A stretch of DNA of 64,000 nt from Datura wrightii. Its lineage: Eukaryota > Streptophyta > Magnoliopsida > Solanales > Solanaceae. Positions 22,373-35,723 of the stretch are shown here, in pieces (positions within the stretch are counted from its first letter, which is position 1; each line of letters begins with the position of its first letter). The DNA lies in the NCBI GenBank assembly GCA_035772735.1, contig JASDFA010000018.1:138699501-138763500 (forward strand), written 5' to 3'. The translations under genes and the position numbers were made by a program. A model generated the notes under the pieces. The model was not told where the DNA came from and searched no databases. It saw nothing but the letters and a program-made list of their open reading frames with translations.

Positions 22373-24469
22373 TATCATGCCCCACCTTAGGTGGCATGAC
22401 TGGCACCTGATGCCATATTGGGATCTGAACTAACCTGACTGGGCTTATGCACTTCTGGTGCACGCCTGCTCTTCAAATCAAGAAAATGATGAGCTATATC
22501 TCGACTGTAAATACAGCCTCCGGCCGATAAAGCCGCATAACTACCCTATAAAAGAAAATAGCCAACCAGTAACACGCAGTAAAGGGGATCCTATGCAGGC
22601 TGACAAGACCACCATGTTGTCTAGTTATGTCGTAATATAAATGGGCATTCAAAAATATGCTACGGCCGACAAGGAGGCTAACTAATAGCTAAACTAGGCC
22701 CCACACGACCATCACGCAAAAGAAAAAACATACATAGGCCCCACACATCCAACAACAAAACTGAATACTGGAGAACTATAGTCTGCAAGTTTCTAAGAGT
22801 GGAATAATAGTTGGGACACTGCCCCGACCTACCCATAAACTGTACAATCAAAGAACAAACCTTCTAACTAAAAACTTCGGAGAAAAAGAGGTTGATTAGA
22901 CAGCTGACTTGGCTAATGACTAGGGAGGTCCTGAACTACGTTTACCCATACCTGGAGGCAAGTAATGTAGCACCCCAAAGATGGGTATTAGTATAACATG
23001 TACCGAATATGTAAGGTAGTAAATCAAAGTAACTGAATAATACTGATAATGAAACTGAAACAATTCAATAGAAGGAATAGAGAGTCAACCTGAATAACCT
23101 AACAACCAGTTGTACGACTAACAATAAATAGTGCAAACAAGAAACTTACCTGGCCCTCGTAAGCTCGAAAGGTACAACCAGCACAAAATAACCCGCCCGG
23201 GGCCCATTGAAGCCCTGTCGAGCGAACTCCAATCTATATACCCCTAACAAGGTCAAAATACGTCACCAGGTAACTGTAGCCAACCTACTAGTTCCTTGGG
23301 TCTACAACTGAGCCTGCTCAGCTCCTGATATGTATTTGTGTCTGAGTCTGGTGGACTCCTGATAACTGCACCCTGTGTACTAGGCTCAACGAGGGTCAGT
23401 GATGCTGATACGACATAAAAATAGTAAACCAACAACGGAATGAACTATAATATGGCCCTTGGGCCTCTGCAACGTCCCTTGGGATGGCATATTGCTCCGT
23501 AGAGCAATTTCATATAGCCCCGTAGGTGACGACACAGCTAGTAACCGTGGGGTTGGTCACAAAAGGCTATACAGGGCAGGGTCAATCCCAATCTGAACAA
23601 ACAACCCTAATCTTAGACTAATAATAGCGTCTAACCATAATAATCATTCTTCTAACGTTCTTAAGAGACTCTAGGTCATATTATGACATGACATGAACAA
23701 CTTGCCGAAAGAATCTACCTTAACATACCTCAAATGCTGATTTCTAATTTATCTGGCAAGGTTTAACATGCAAATGACTTTTCTGTAACCTCTATGCTGA
23801 GAGATTAGAACTAATTTCAATACTAAACTCGATAAATATCAATAACTTTCAATAATAGAATTAACTATAATCATACTTTGAATAACTCGGCCAAAAATCA
23901 ATAATTTTTTTATAGTTTTGAAGGGACAAATGCTTACCTAATGCCTTTAACCGAGCAAGAATCAATTTGGAGTAACTATGACAACTTTTACTCAATGGAG
24001 TTCCGATTTTCCAAGTGAATATTTGAGAAATAACTCCATAGTAATGCTTCCCAAAGGCCTAGAACTTGTTACCCGAAGTTAATTTGGTTCCGGATGGCAT
24101 TTGGTAGTGTAATCGGACGAAAATTTAATGACTCCTCTGTGTTTTGTCTAACTTGGTCGAATATATCACTTGGAAAATGATTCCAATTGAAGGAGGGGCC
24201 TATATATATACTTGAGGACGGTGGTAGGGGGGCTCCCCTCACCAGCCAAGGAGCTAGCATGCCCCGGCGCTATGCCTCCCATTGCGCCCCAATGTCTGGC
24301 GGGCCGCTCTAGCCAGTGCACCACAGGCCAACGCATCGTGCTGGCCCCTCGCGGCCTAGCCTTGCCCGACTCTGCTCTCGAGGCTTTTTCCATATGAGTC
24401 AAGATCTTCTTACCTATCATAAATTCACGCGTACGCCTACTAACCAATAACATTTTACGGGGTGTAACA
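22373..24469 (-). repeat. D1 3' LTR (about 2.1 kb)
   Basis: On minus it starts TGTTACACCCCGTAAAATG at 24469, right after the polypurine tract, and ends about 22373 (GGGGCATGATA). A GC-rich U3 block (about 24390-24230) precedes a TATATATATA box (24210-24201). The stretch 22400-23460 has no counterpart in the D2 5' LTR, but it contains CATGTACCGAATATGTAAGGTA, typical of LTR R-U5, so D2 probably lost it. Confidence 0.75.
24201..24210 (-). promoter_or_regulatory. TATA box of D1 3' LTR
   Basis: TATATATATA followed by GGCC on minus, just after the GC-rich U3 block. The same box is in the middle LTR (29212-29203) but is deleted from the D2 5' LTR. Confidence 0.6.
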
Positions 24470-24483
24470 TCCTCCCCCCTTAG
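24470..24483 (-). other. D1 polypurine tract
   Basis: On minus, CCTAAGGGGGGAGGA directly precedes the 3' LTR start. It is the plus-strand primer site, and a slightly changed copy (29471-29484) marks the D2 3' end. Confidence 0.75.
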
Positions 24484-24784
24484 GAGCATTCGTCCTCAAA
24501 TGTCATCCTTAGGGTTAAAGGAGTTAACTCTCTCAGCCAAGATTTAGAAAAATTTTGGCATACTCTCCTCTGTATCATGGGTTATCCGAAAAATACCAGA
24601 AATGCAAAAATTCCAATATAGGTGCCTCACAGGACTCTATAAATAGTTATTTCACCACAAAGAGGGAGCAAGCTAAACAGTACTGATAACAGAAGCAATA
24701 GAATAGCAGTTGAATACAAACATCAACTTAATTGTATAATCTGAATCAATCTTAGAACAAGTCAGGATATCTAGGCCTCATGTC

Positions 24785-27700
24785 ATCCTAGACTTCCCAG
24801 GTCATCTCTTCTTTATTCCTATTCCTCCATAGTACTTTAACTGAGTGTACATTTAATCCTTAACCTACGACTTGCCGATCTAGTATGGCAACTGGAACCT
24901 CTTTGTAGGCCAACTCCTCAGTAACTTGAACATCCTTATCTGGCACAACTCGGGACGAGTCCCTTGTATACTTCTGTAACATTGACATGTAAATTATTGG
25001 GTGGACAGCTTCTAGTTTTGTAGGCAGTTCTAGCTCATATGCCACTCAGCCTATTCTCCGGAGGATCCGATACAGGCCAATAAATCTAGGGATAAGCTTT
25101 CCCTTCTTACCGAAACTCATCACGCCCTTCATGGGTGAAACCTTGATAAATATATGATCATCAACCTCAAATTCCAAGTCTCTACGACGTACATCAAAAT
25201 AAGACTTTTGGTGACTCTGGGCTGTTAACAGGCGCAATCTTATGAGTTTTACTTTCTCTTCTGAATGGTGAATCATATCAAGTCAAACTAAATCTGACTC
25301 TCTTACCTCAAACCACCCTATAGGGGACCTGCATTTTCGCTCGTACAAGGCCTCATAAGGCGCCATCTGAATTGCAGAGTGATAACTATTATTGTATGCA
25401 AATTTGATAAGGGGTAAATGCTCGTCACAACTTCCCCTGAAACTTAGCATATACGCTCGTAACATAACTTCAAGCATCTGAATTGTGCTTTCTACCTGAC
25501 CATCTATCTGAGGATGGAATGTTTTATTCAAATTAACCTGTGTCCCCAATCCTTTCTAGAAGGACTGCCAGAACCTAGCTTTAAATTGCGTCCCGCTATC
25601 AGAAATGATAGAGGCGGGGAAACCATGTAGTCAAACAATCTCTTTAATATACTACTCAACATAGTCTTTAGCGGAGAAGGTAGTCCTGACTGATAAGAAA
25701 TGAGCTGACTTCATAATTTGTCAATAATAACCCAAATAGAATCAAATCTATGCCTCGTATGGGGTATTCCTGTCATAAAGTCCATGTTGATTTCTTCCCA
25801 TTTCCACATAGGCACTGCTATATCATGAGTTAATCCGCCGAGTTTCTGATATTTGGCCTTTACTTGCTGACAGTTAGAACATTGTGTACAAATTCCGCTA
25901 TACCCGTTTTCATTCCAGCCAACCAATACATTTCCTTTATGTCATGATATATATTTGTTGAACCCGTGTGAAGAGAATAACAGGATTAATGTACCTCTTC
26001 CATGATCTTCTGGCAAAGTCCTGCCATATTTGGAATGTAGAGGCTACCCCTAAATCTCAATATCCTGTCTTCTGTCAATTCGAATATCACTGACTCGCCT
26101 TATTGAACCTTATTTCTGCATTGTACCAAGTTAGTATCTTCATACTACCACTCTTTCACCTCCACCACCAGAGATAATACTATGTTATTCTGAATCAAAG
26201 CCCCATTATCCTCTGAGTCTAAAATCCAGATGGCTAAGCTGGCTAATTAGTGCAATTCTCGAGCCATTTCCCACTATTCTGGCCTTAAATGTGCCAAGCT
26301 TCCCATAGATCTGTGGCAAAGAGAATTTGCTACAATATTGGCCTTGCATGGGTGATACAAAATGTTTACGTCATAGTCTTTCAGTAGTTCTAACCAACGA
26401 TGCTTCCGCAAATGCAATTTCTTCTACGTGAAGATGTATTGGAGGCTTGTGTGATTAGTAAAGATATCAACATGTACCCCATATAGGTAATTCCTCTAAA
26501 TTTTCAAAGCATGAACTACTGTAGCTAACTCCAGGTCGTGGGTGTGATAGTTCTTTTCATGCCTCCTAAGCTACCTAGAAGCATAAGAAATTACCTTAAC
26601 ATACTGCATCAGAACGCATCCTAACCTAACCTCTGAAGCATCACAATTTACAGCATAACCCTATAAACATTCTGGCAAAGCTAACATAGGTGGCGACGTT
26701 AATTTGTTCTTTAGCTCCTGAAAGCTCTGCTCGCAAGCCTCAGTCCACTGAAATTTGGCTGCTTTTTGAGTCAGTTTAGGCAAGAGCTGACAGGGTAGAA
26801 AATCCTGCCAGAAACCTCTGGTAATATGCGGCGAATCCCAGGAAACTGCGAACTTCCATTTGAGTTATAGGTCTAGGCCATCTCTTTACCACCTCAATTT
26901 TCTGCGAATCAACCTAAATACCGACCTCAGATACAATATGTCCCAAGAAGGCCACGGTATTCAACCAGAACTCACATTTAGAAAATCTTGCATACAACTG
27001 GCGATCTTAGAGAGTTTGAAGTACCATCCGTAAATGACTTTTGTGTTCTGCTTCTGAAGGGGACTACACAAAGATGTCATCGATAAATACTGTCACAAAT
27101 AGATCTAAATATGACCTGAAGATGTTCAACAGATCCATGAAACACCACCAGGGCATTTGTCAAACTGATTGACAGGACCATGAATTCAAAATGACCATAC
27201 CTGGTCCTGAAAGCTATCTTCGGGATATATTTCAACTGAACACATACCTGGTGATATCCCAAACATCAGTCAATCTTGGAGAAACGTTTCACCCCTTGTA
27301 ACTAATAAAACAAGTCATCTATCCTTGGAAGCAGGTATTTATTCTTAATGGTAACTTTATATAACTGTCGGTAGTCTATACACATGCGGAGAGAGCCATC
27401 TTTCTTTCTCACAAACAAAACTGGCGCTCCCCACGGTAATGTACTCGGCTTGATAAAGCCCTTATCTAACAGGTCTTTCAAATGTTCCTTCAGTTCTCTC
27501 AATTCCGACGGAGCCATTCGGTATGGTAGGATGGATATATGTTGAGTACTTGGAAGCAAGTCGATGGAGAAATCGATTTCCGGTTCAAGGGGAATACCAG
27601 GAAGTTCGTCTGGAAACATGTCTAGAAATTCATTAACCAGTGGAATAGATTGTAGAGTCGGGGATTCTTCTTCCATATACTGAACCCTAACAATATGATA

Positions 27701-29143
27701 TATACAACCCTTTGCTATTAACTTTCTCTCCCATAGATAGGATATGAACCTACCTTTTGGCGTAGTTGCACTGCGCTTCCATTCTCGCACTACCTCCCCT
27801 GAGATGTGGAATCGAACTGTCTTAGTCCAACACTTCACATTATCATAACATGATGCAAGCCAAACCTTGCCCATAATTGCATCAAAATCAATCATTTTTA
27901 GCTCCACTAAATCTGCTAAAGTCTGGCAACCAACAACCCCTACTGCACAGCCCCGGTAGATCCTTTTTGCTATAATAGAATTACCGACGGGCATAGACAC
28001 TGAAAAATGTTGCTGAAATAACTATGGCATCATACCAAACTTCAAGGCCACTAATGGGGTAACATAGGACAATGTGGAACCTGGGTCTATCAAAACATAA
28101 ATTGAGTCAGAGAAAATGTCCAGCATACCTATCACAAAATCCGGCGATGACTACGAATCCTGTCACCCCGATAAAGCATATGTGCGATCTGGACCGCTGC
28201 CTGAACTAGATGCCCCTGACTTGCTTGATATTTGTGGCCTAGGTCCGCGCTGAAAGTTTGCCTGCATGTCACTAGGCCTGGCCCTACGGCGCTGCTCTTT
28301 TATTTATTCTCTCTGTCTCTCGTTGTTGCTGCCTGATCCCCTTAATATTCTGAGCGAAGGCCTGAATGTGGGAAATGTCCATATCCTCCTGAAGAGTAGC
28401 TGTTACAAAAGTTTCCATGTACTCTGGAAGTATCCCCATAATAAACCGATGCACTCTAGCCGGCATAGTGTCTACAAAAGCTGGTGCATATTTGGCCAAG
28501 GAATCAAATCTCATATCATATTTCCAGACACTTATCGAACCCTTCTCCTTGTGAAAAAACTGATCTACCTAGGCCTATCAAATTCACCGCGGCAAATAGT
28601 GGTCTAGAAAGGCCTTTGAAAAACTGGACCAAATCGGAGAGGAAATGTCTGTCCCTCGGGACCTTTCCCAGCTATCACACCAGAAGACCACTATGTCCCG
28701 TACCCAAAATATCGCTAACCGACCGACTCCACATGCGTAGCATCCATCACCCGGAATATGACCTATAGCTGGTCCAGCAAGTCCTTAGGGTCCTCTTCCC
28801 GATCCGTCCCTATAAACTACGGGGGACTCAGGGCAAGGAACTCTCAGACCCTCGAACTCCCAAGTCCTCCAGAAGGATCAACAACTGCTAGTACCACAGG
28901 CTAGCATTGAGCGGCCATTATCTGAGCTAACATATAGACAACACTCCTAACCTTCTGATCTGATGGTATAGGTATAAGAGCTGCTGGATGTGGTGCCGAC
29001 ATATTTGCTACCATGGAAGACTCCAGGCATGGCTGAGACTGCTGAGAAGACTGGGATGAAGTCTCCCTACTACCCTCAGAATGGGCTGGCTCTGAATGGG
29101 GCACCCTGCTAGTGCACTCTCCTGCGCAACATCTAACTTCATG
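24785..29143 (-). pseudogene. gag-pol: D1 gag-pol (chromovirus), heavily broken
   Basis: Decayed Ty3/gypsy chromovirus polyprotein. Gag N-terminus near 29104-28900 (SDQKVRSVVYMLAQIM), Gag core to 28284. Protease motif LIDPGSTLSYVTP near 28095. RT: PSELRELKEHLKDLLDKGFIKPS, VRKKDGSLRMCIDYRQL (27400-27350), catalytic FIDD retained near 27080 but followed by a stop. RNase H and a partial HHCC (CSNCQQVKAKYQK, 25870) follow, then integrase core INMDFMTGIPHT (25800) and FHPQIDGQVESTIQMLE (25510), then a chromodomain remnant (VKVLWRN, TWEV, YPDLF; 24860-24785). Many stops and frameshifts. The CCHC zinc knuckle is missing: about 320 bp present in D2 (33230-33560) is absent near 28230. Confidence 0.85.
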
Positions 29144-29470
29144 TTTTCTCTAACTTTGCTGAATATATCACTTGGAAAATGATCCAAATTGAAGTAAAGG
29201 CCTATATATATACATGAGGATGGTGGTAAGGGGGGCCGCGCGCCTGCCAAGCCGCTTGCATGCCCCCGTGTTGCACCTCCCACTGCGCCCTAGTGACTGG
29301 TGCACCGCGCTGGCCAGTGCACTATCAGCTGGCGCATCATGCTGGCCCCTTGTGGCATAGCCTCGCTCGACCCTGCTCCCAAGGCTTTTTCCACACGCTT
29401 CAAACTCTTCTTACCCATCACAAATCCACACGTATGCCTACTAACCGATAATATTTTACGGGGTGTAATA
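29138..29470 (-). repeat. Truncated middle LTR between D2 and D1
   Basis: Only the first 333 bp of the LTR remain (minus 29470-29138): start TATTACACCCCGTAAAAT, GC-rich block, TATA box (29212-29203). Then the sequence passes straight into the D1 gag leader (GTTAGATGTTGC on minus). The rest of the LTR, the primer site and most of the leader are deleted. The D2 polypurine tract lies at 29471-29484. Confidence 0.8.
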
Positions 29471-29764
29471 TCCTCTCCCCTTAGGAACATTCGTCCTCGA
29501 ATGTCATCCTCAAGCTTAAAGGAGTTAACTCTCTTTTAGAAAAATTTCGGCAGAGTCTCCTCTGTATTATGGGTTATCCGAAAAAACCTGAAATGCAGAA
29601 AAGTCCAACATAGGATCCTCGTAGGACGCTATAAATAGATATTTCACCACAAAGAGGTAGCTAGCTAAACAGTACTGATAACATAAGCAATAAAATAGCA
29701 GGTGAGTAGTAATATCACCTTAACTGTATAATCTGAATCAATCCTGGAACAAGTGAGGATATCA

Positions 29765-32700
29765 AGACCTCATATCATCCTCGGCTTCCCAAGTCATCTC
29801 TTCTTTAGTTCTATTCCTCCATAGTACTTTAAGGGAGACTACATCTTTACTCCTTAACCTGCGAACTTGCCGATCTAGTATGGCCACTGGAACTTCTTGG
29901 TAGGCTAACTCCTCAGTAACTTGAATCTCCTCACGTGGAACAACTCAGGACGGGTCCCCTATACACTTCCGCAACATCGTCACGTGAATGACTGGGTGGA
30001 CAACTTCTAGTTCCGGAGGTAGTTGTAGCTCATATACCACTTGGTCTATTCTCCAGAGGATCCGATACGGGCCAATAAAGCTAGGGCTAAGCTTGCCCTT
30101 CTTACCAAACCTCATCACGCCCTTCAGGGGTGAAACCTTTAGAAATACCCGATCATCAACCTCAAATTCAAAGTCTCTATGCCATACATCAGAATAAGAC
30201 TTCTGATGACTCTTGGCTCTTAACAGGTGCTCTCTGATGAGTTTAACTTTCTCTTCTGACTGGTGAATCATATCAGGTCAAACTAACTCTAACTCTCCTA
30301 CCTCGAACCACCCAATAGGGGACCTACATTTTTTTTCCTATATATAGCCTCATAAGGAGCCATCTAAATTGCAGAGTGATAACATTATTGTACGCAAATT
30401 TGATAAGGGGTAAATGCTCATCCCAACTTCCTCTGAAATATAGCACATATGCCCGTAACATATCTTCAATTGTCTGAATTGTGCGTTCTTCTAGACCATC
30501 TATTTGAGGATGCAATGTTGTATTCAGATTAACCTGTGTCCCTAATCCTTTCTGGAAAGACTGCCAGGATGTAGTTGTAAATTGCGCCCCTCTTTCAAAA
30601 ATGATAGAGGCGGGGATACCATGTAGTCATACTATCTCTTTAATACACAAATTAGCATTATGTTCGACGGAGAAAGTAGTCTTGAGTGATACGAAATGAG
30701 CTGACTTCATTAATTTTTTCAACAATAACCCAAATAGAATCAAATCTACACCTGGTATGGGGTAATACTGTCACAAAGTCAATGTCGATTACTTTCCATT
30801 TCCACATAGGCATAGCTATAACCTGAGTTAATCCGCTGGGTTTCTGATGTTCGGCCTTTACCTGCTGACAATTAGGACATTGTGCTACAAATTCCACTAT
30901 ACCCTTTTTCATTCCAGGCCACCAAGATATTTCCTTTATGCCATGACACATATTTGTTGAACCTGGGTGAAGAAAATAACGGGAATAATGTACTTCTACC
31001 ATGATCTGTTGGCATAGTCCTACCATATTTTGAACGCAGAGGCGACCCCTAAATCTCAAGACCCTGTCTTCTGTCAATTTGGTTGTCGTCAACTCGCCTT
31101 GTTGAACCTTATTTCTGAGCTATACCAGGTTAGGATTTTCATATTGCTGCTTTTTCACCTCCACCACCAGGGATTATAATGTTGTATTCTGAATCACAGC
31201 CCCATTATCCTTTGAGTCTACAATTCCGACGGCTAAGCTGGCTAAACGGTGTAATTCTCGAGCCATTTCCCATTATTCTAGCCTCAAATGTGTCAAGCTT
31301 CCCATAGATCTATGGCTAAGAGCATATGCTACAATATTGGCCTTCCATGGGTGATACAAAATGTTTATGTCATTGTTTTTCATTAGTTCTAACCAGCGAT
31401 GCTGCTGCAAATTGAATTTCTTCTACATGAAGATGTATTGGAGGCTCGTGTGATCAGTAAAGATATCCACATGTACCCCATACAGGTAATGCCTCCATAT
31501 TTTCAAATCATGAACTACCGCAGCTAACTCCAGGTTGTGGGTGGGAAAGTGTTTTTCATGTTTCTTAAGCTACCTCTAAGCATTAGAAATTACCATACCC
31601 TATTGTGTCAATAAGCATCTTAACCCAATGCCTAAAGCATCATAATATACAGCATAACCCTCTGAATCTTCTGGAAAAGCTAACACCGGTGCCCATATTA
31701 ATTTGATCTTCAGCTCCTAAAAGCTCTGCTCGCTAGCCTCAGTCCACTGAAATTTGGCTACTTTCTGAGTCAATTTAATCAAAGGTGCTGATAGGGTAGA
31801 AAATCCTTCCATAAAACATTCGTAATACCCGGCTAATCCTAGGAAGCTGCAAACTTCTGTTGGAGTTGTAGGTCTAGGCCATGTCCTTACCGCCTCAATT
31901 ATCTTCAAATCAACCTAAATACCGGCATTTGATACAATATGGCCCAGGATGGCCATAGAATTTAACTAGAACTAACATTTAGAATATTTTGCATACAATT
32001 GACGATCTCTGAGAGTCTGAAGTACCGTCCGCAAATGATTTCTGTGTTCTGCTTCTGAAGGGGAGTACACCAGGATGTCATTGATAAATACTATAACAAA
32101 TATATCTAAATAAGGCCTGAAGATGTTGTTCATCAAATCCATGAACACCGCTGGGGCATTTATCAAACCGAAGAACATGACTAGGAATTTAAATTGACCA
32201 TACCTGGTTGTAAAACTATCTTTAGGATATCTTTCTCCAAAACCCCTACCTGGTGATATCCCGACCATAAGTCGATCTTTGAGAAATATTTTTCCCATTT
32301 CAACTTATCAAACAAGTCATCTATCTAGGGAAGTGGGTATTTATTCTTAATGGTAGCTTTATTTAACTATCGGTAGTCTATACACATGCAGAGAGAGCCA
32401 TCTTTCTTTCTCACAAACAAAACTAGCGCTCCCCACGATGACGTACTCGGCCTGATAAAGCCCTTATCTAACAAATCTTTCAACTGTTCCTTCAGTTCTC
32501 TCAATTTAGTTGGAGCCATTAGGTACAACGCGATGGATATAAGTTGAGTACCTGGTAGAAAGTCGATGGAGAAATTGATTTCCCGTTCAGGGGGAATAGT
32601 AGGAAGTTTATCTGGAAACACGTTTGGAAATTCATTAACCACTGGAATGGACTGTAAAGTCAGGGATTCTGCTTGAATATCCTAGACCCTGACAATATGA

Positions 32701-34487
32701 TATATAAAGCCCTTTGCTATTAACTTTTGGTCTTGAAGATAGGATATGAACCTACCGTTTGGTGTAGCTACACTACCCTTCCATTCTCGCACTACCTCCC
32801 TTGGGAAGTGGAATCGAACTTTCTTGGTCTAACACTCCACATTGGCATAACATGGCGCTTGAAAATCCATGCCCATAATTGCATCAAAATCAATCATTTC
32901 TAGCTCCACTAAATATGCTAAAATCTAGAGACCAACAACCTGTATTGTGTAGCCCTGGTAGATCTTTTAGCTATAAAAGAATCACCAACAGGCGTAGACA
33001 CTGAAAAAGGTCGCTAAAGCAACTCTAGCATTATACCAGACTTCTGGGCCACTAATGGGGTAACATAGGGCAAAGTGGAACTTGGGTCTATCTAATCATA
33101 AACTGAGTGAGAGAAAATTTCCAACACACATGTTACAACATCCAGCGACAACTCTAACTCCTGTCGCCCGGTAAAGCATAAGTGCAATCTAGACTACTGC
33201 TTGAACTGGATGCCGCTGACCTTCCTTAACCTCTTCAAGCTAAAACTGAGGGCTTGCGCCCTACTAAAGGTGTTAGGGCGTGTGACCCTGCTGAAGATCT
33301 GTCTTCTCGGTCCCGGTCACCCTGACCTCTAGTTGGACAATTCCTTACATATGACCCTCTTGTCCACAAGTGAAACAAGTAGTAGAACCATACTTGCATG
33401 TCCCAAGATGACACCGAATGCAAATAGCACAACATGGCACAGTAGGTCTACTCTAATCTGACCCCCTCTGTTGTTGATAACCTAATGCCCGTGAGCTCTT
33501 ACTAGGTCTTGACTGCCCTCGACGGTCTAATCTACCACCCTGCTACTGCTGTGGAGTTGGGATCTGGGTGGCCTACCTGACATTCGTGGCCCAGGTTTTC
33601 CCAGAAATTCTGCCAGCATGTCATTGGGCTTGGCCCTACAGCGCTGCTCTTTATTGGTTCTCTCTATCTCCCGCTTTCGCTGCCTGATCTGCTTAACATT
33701 CTAAGCGAAGGCCTGAATGCGGGCAATGTCCATATCCTCCCGAAGAGTAGCTATTACAGAAGTTTCCACATACTCTAAAAGAACCCCATAATAAACCGAT
33801 ACACTCTAGCTGACATGGTGTCTTCAAAAGCTGGTGCATATCGGCCCAAGGAATCAAATCGCATAGCATATTCCCAGACACTCATCGAACCCTGTCTAGG
33901 TGCAAAAACTGATCTACCCGGGCCTGCCGAATTTCCCGTGGCAATACTAGTCCGGAAAGGCCTCCGAAAAAGTAGACCAAGTCGGAGGGAAAGCGTCTCT
34001 GCCTCGAGACCTCTCTGATCTCTAGTACCATAACAATACTATGTCATGTAGTTAAAATAGCTCCAACTCGACTGACTCCACAACGTAGAATGCATCAACC
34101 AGAATATCCGCTGCAGCTAGTCTAAGAAGTCCGAGGGTCCTCGTCCTGATCCGTCCCTGTAAACTATGGGGGACTCATGGAAAGGAACTCCAGAACCCTC
34201 GAACTCCCAAGTCCTCCCAAAGACTCAGCAACCAATGGTACCATAGGTTGGCGCTGAGCAGCAATCATCTGAGCTAACAGATAGACAATGCTTCTAACCT
34301 CCTGATCTGATGGTATATGTATAGGAGCGGCTGGAGGTGGTGTCGACATGTCTGCTTCCTTGGAAGACTCCTGGCGTGGAAGAGACCGCTGAGAACACCG
34401 AGATGAAGTCTCCTTATTGTCCTTAGATTGGGATGGCTCTGACTAGGGCACCCTGCTAGTGCCCTCACCTTCTGCAACATCTAACAT
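29765..34487 (-). pseudogene. gag-pol: D2 gag-pol (chromovirus), broken
   Basis: Same gene as D1, better preserved in Gag. ATG at 34487 (MLDVAEGEG) with TAG at codon 15. The Gag core is at about 34350-33640. A CCHC knuckle (CFTCGQEGHM) survives near 33360, before a stop. The protease motif reads DPSST instead of DPGST (about 33090). RT: VRKKDGSLCMCIDYR (32400-32367), and VFINDILVYS in place of VFIDDILVYS (about 32090), which changes a catalytic Asp. RNase H (31900-31250), HHCC (CPNCQQVKAEHQKPSGL, 30890), integrase core (30800-30330) and chromodomain remnant (29850-29765) follow in order. Confidence 0.85.
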
Positions 34488-34718
34488 TCGGTCAGTCGTA
34501 GCCTATCTCATTCCCGACACTTCTCTATAGACAAGCAGAATATAGTAATCTTAGGGACTCAACCCTATACAATATTGCTCCATAGCACGACTGGAGGAGA
34601 AAGAAGAGTAACCACCCTATTATGCCTCATAGCCTCTTATCTATAGAATGTGGTGCATAACACATCCATAGACAAGACTCTACTTGAAATGGATTGCAGA
34701 CTCCCCGAGACATGACCT

Positions 34719-34730
34719 GCTCTGATACCA
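34719..34730 (-). other. D2 primer binding site (initiator tRNA-Met)
   Basis: GCTCTGATACCA on plus, i.e. TGGTATCAGAGC on minus, the usual site for plant initiator tRNA-Met and common in chromoviruses. It lies 4 bp from the LTR edge at 34735. Confidence 0.9.
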
Positions 34731-34734
34731 AGTT

Positions 34735-35723
34735 TTTCATTCCCCAGCTTGTAAGGCATGATTGGCCTCTTCACCATCCCTTGGGACGACATATCGCTCC
34801 TTGGAGCAACGTCATATAGCCCTATAGGCGACAATGCAGCTATTAACCATAGGGTTGGTTACAGAAGGCAATACAGGGCAGGGTCAATCAAAATCTGAAC
34901 AAACAACCCTAATCTCATACTAATAATAGTAGATAACACTATAATCATGCTTTTGGCATTCTTATGAGAGTCTAGGTCATATTATGACATGATAGGAGCA
35001 ACTTGCCGAATTAATTTGCCTTAACATACCTCGAATGCTGATTTCTTATTTAACTAGCAAGGTCTGACTTGCAAACGGTAGTTCTTTAAAACTGTAACCT
35101 CTATGATAAGAGAATAGATCTAATTTCAATGCTATACATGGCAAATATCGATAAAATTCGATAATAGAATTAACTATAATCCAACTTTTAATAACTAGGC
35201 CGAAAATCTATAATTTTCTGAGAGTTTAGAAGGGAGAAATGCTTACCTAATGCCTGTGACCAAGTTAGAAACAATTTTGAGAAATTCTGGAAAATTTTAC
35301 TTGGTCGAGCTTCAATTTGCCGAGCAAATTTTGGAGAAATAACTCCGTAGTAATCCTTCTCGGAGGCCTAGAACTCATTTCCCGAAGTTAATTTGCGTTT
35401 GGACAGCATTTGGTACCGTTATCGGAAGAAAATTTAATGAATCCTTCATGTTTTCTCTAACTTGTCCAAATATATCACTTGGAAAATGATTCAAACTGAA
35501 GGTAGGCCCAGCATGCCACCACGCCATACCTCCCATCGCGCTCTAGTGCCTGGTGCGCGGTGCTGGCCAGTGCATTGCCAGCTAGCCTGTTGCGCATGCC
35601 CCTCGCTGCCTAGCCTCGCCCGACCCTGCTCCCAAGGATTATTTCATATGTGTCAAGCTCTTCTTACCCGTCACAAATCTACGCGTACGCCTACTAACCT
35701 ATAACGTTTTATGGAGCATAATA
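34735..35723 (-). repeat. D2 5' LTR, shortened (989 bp)
   Basis: On minus it starts TATTATGCTCCATAAAACG (a decayed form of TGTTACACCCCG) and ends GGGGAATGA next to the primer site. Compared with the D1 3' LTR it lacks about 60 bp holding the TATA box (near 35500) and about 1.06 kb of R-U5 (near 34765). It is therefore unlikely to drive transcription. Confidence 0.75.

Larger units (their letters stand above)
22373..35723 (-). mobile_element. D: tandem chromovirus insertion (LTR-D2-LTR-D1-LTR) in the C1 LTR
   Basis: Reading minus from 35723: 5' LTR, initiator tRNA-Met primer site, D2 gag-pol, polypurine tract, truncated middle LTR, D1 gag-pol, polypurine tract, 3' LTR. The flanks GTACT (22368-22372) and GTAAT (35724-35728) are a possible target duplication with one change. 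D1 and D2 belong to one family but differ at many sites, so they were separate copies long before, or have decayed since. Gag-Pol of both is chromovirus-type with a C-terminal chromodomain remnant. Confidence 0.78.
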
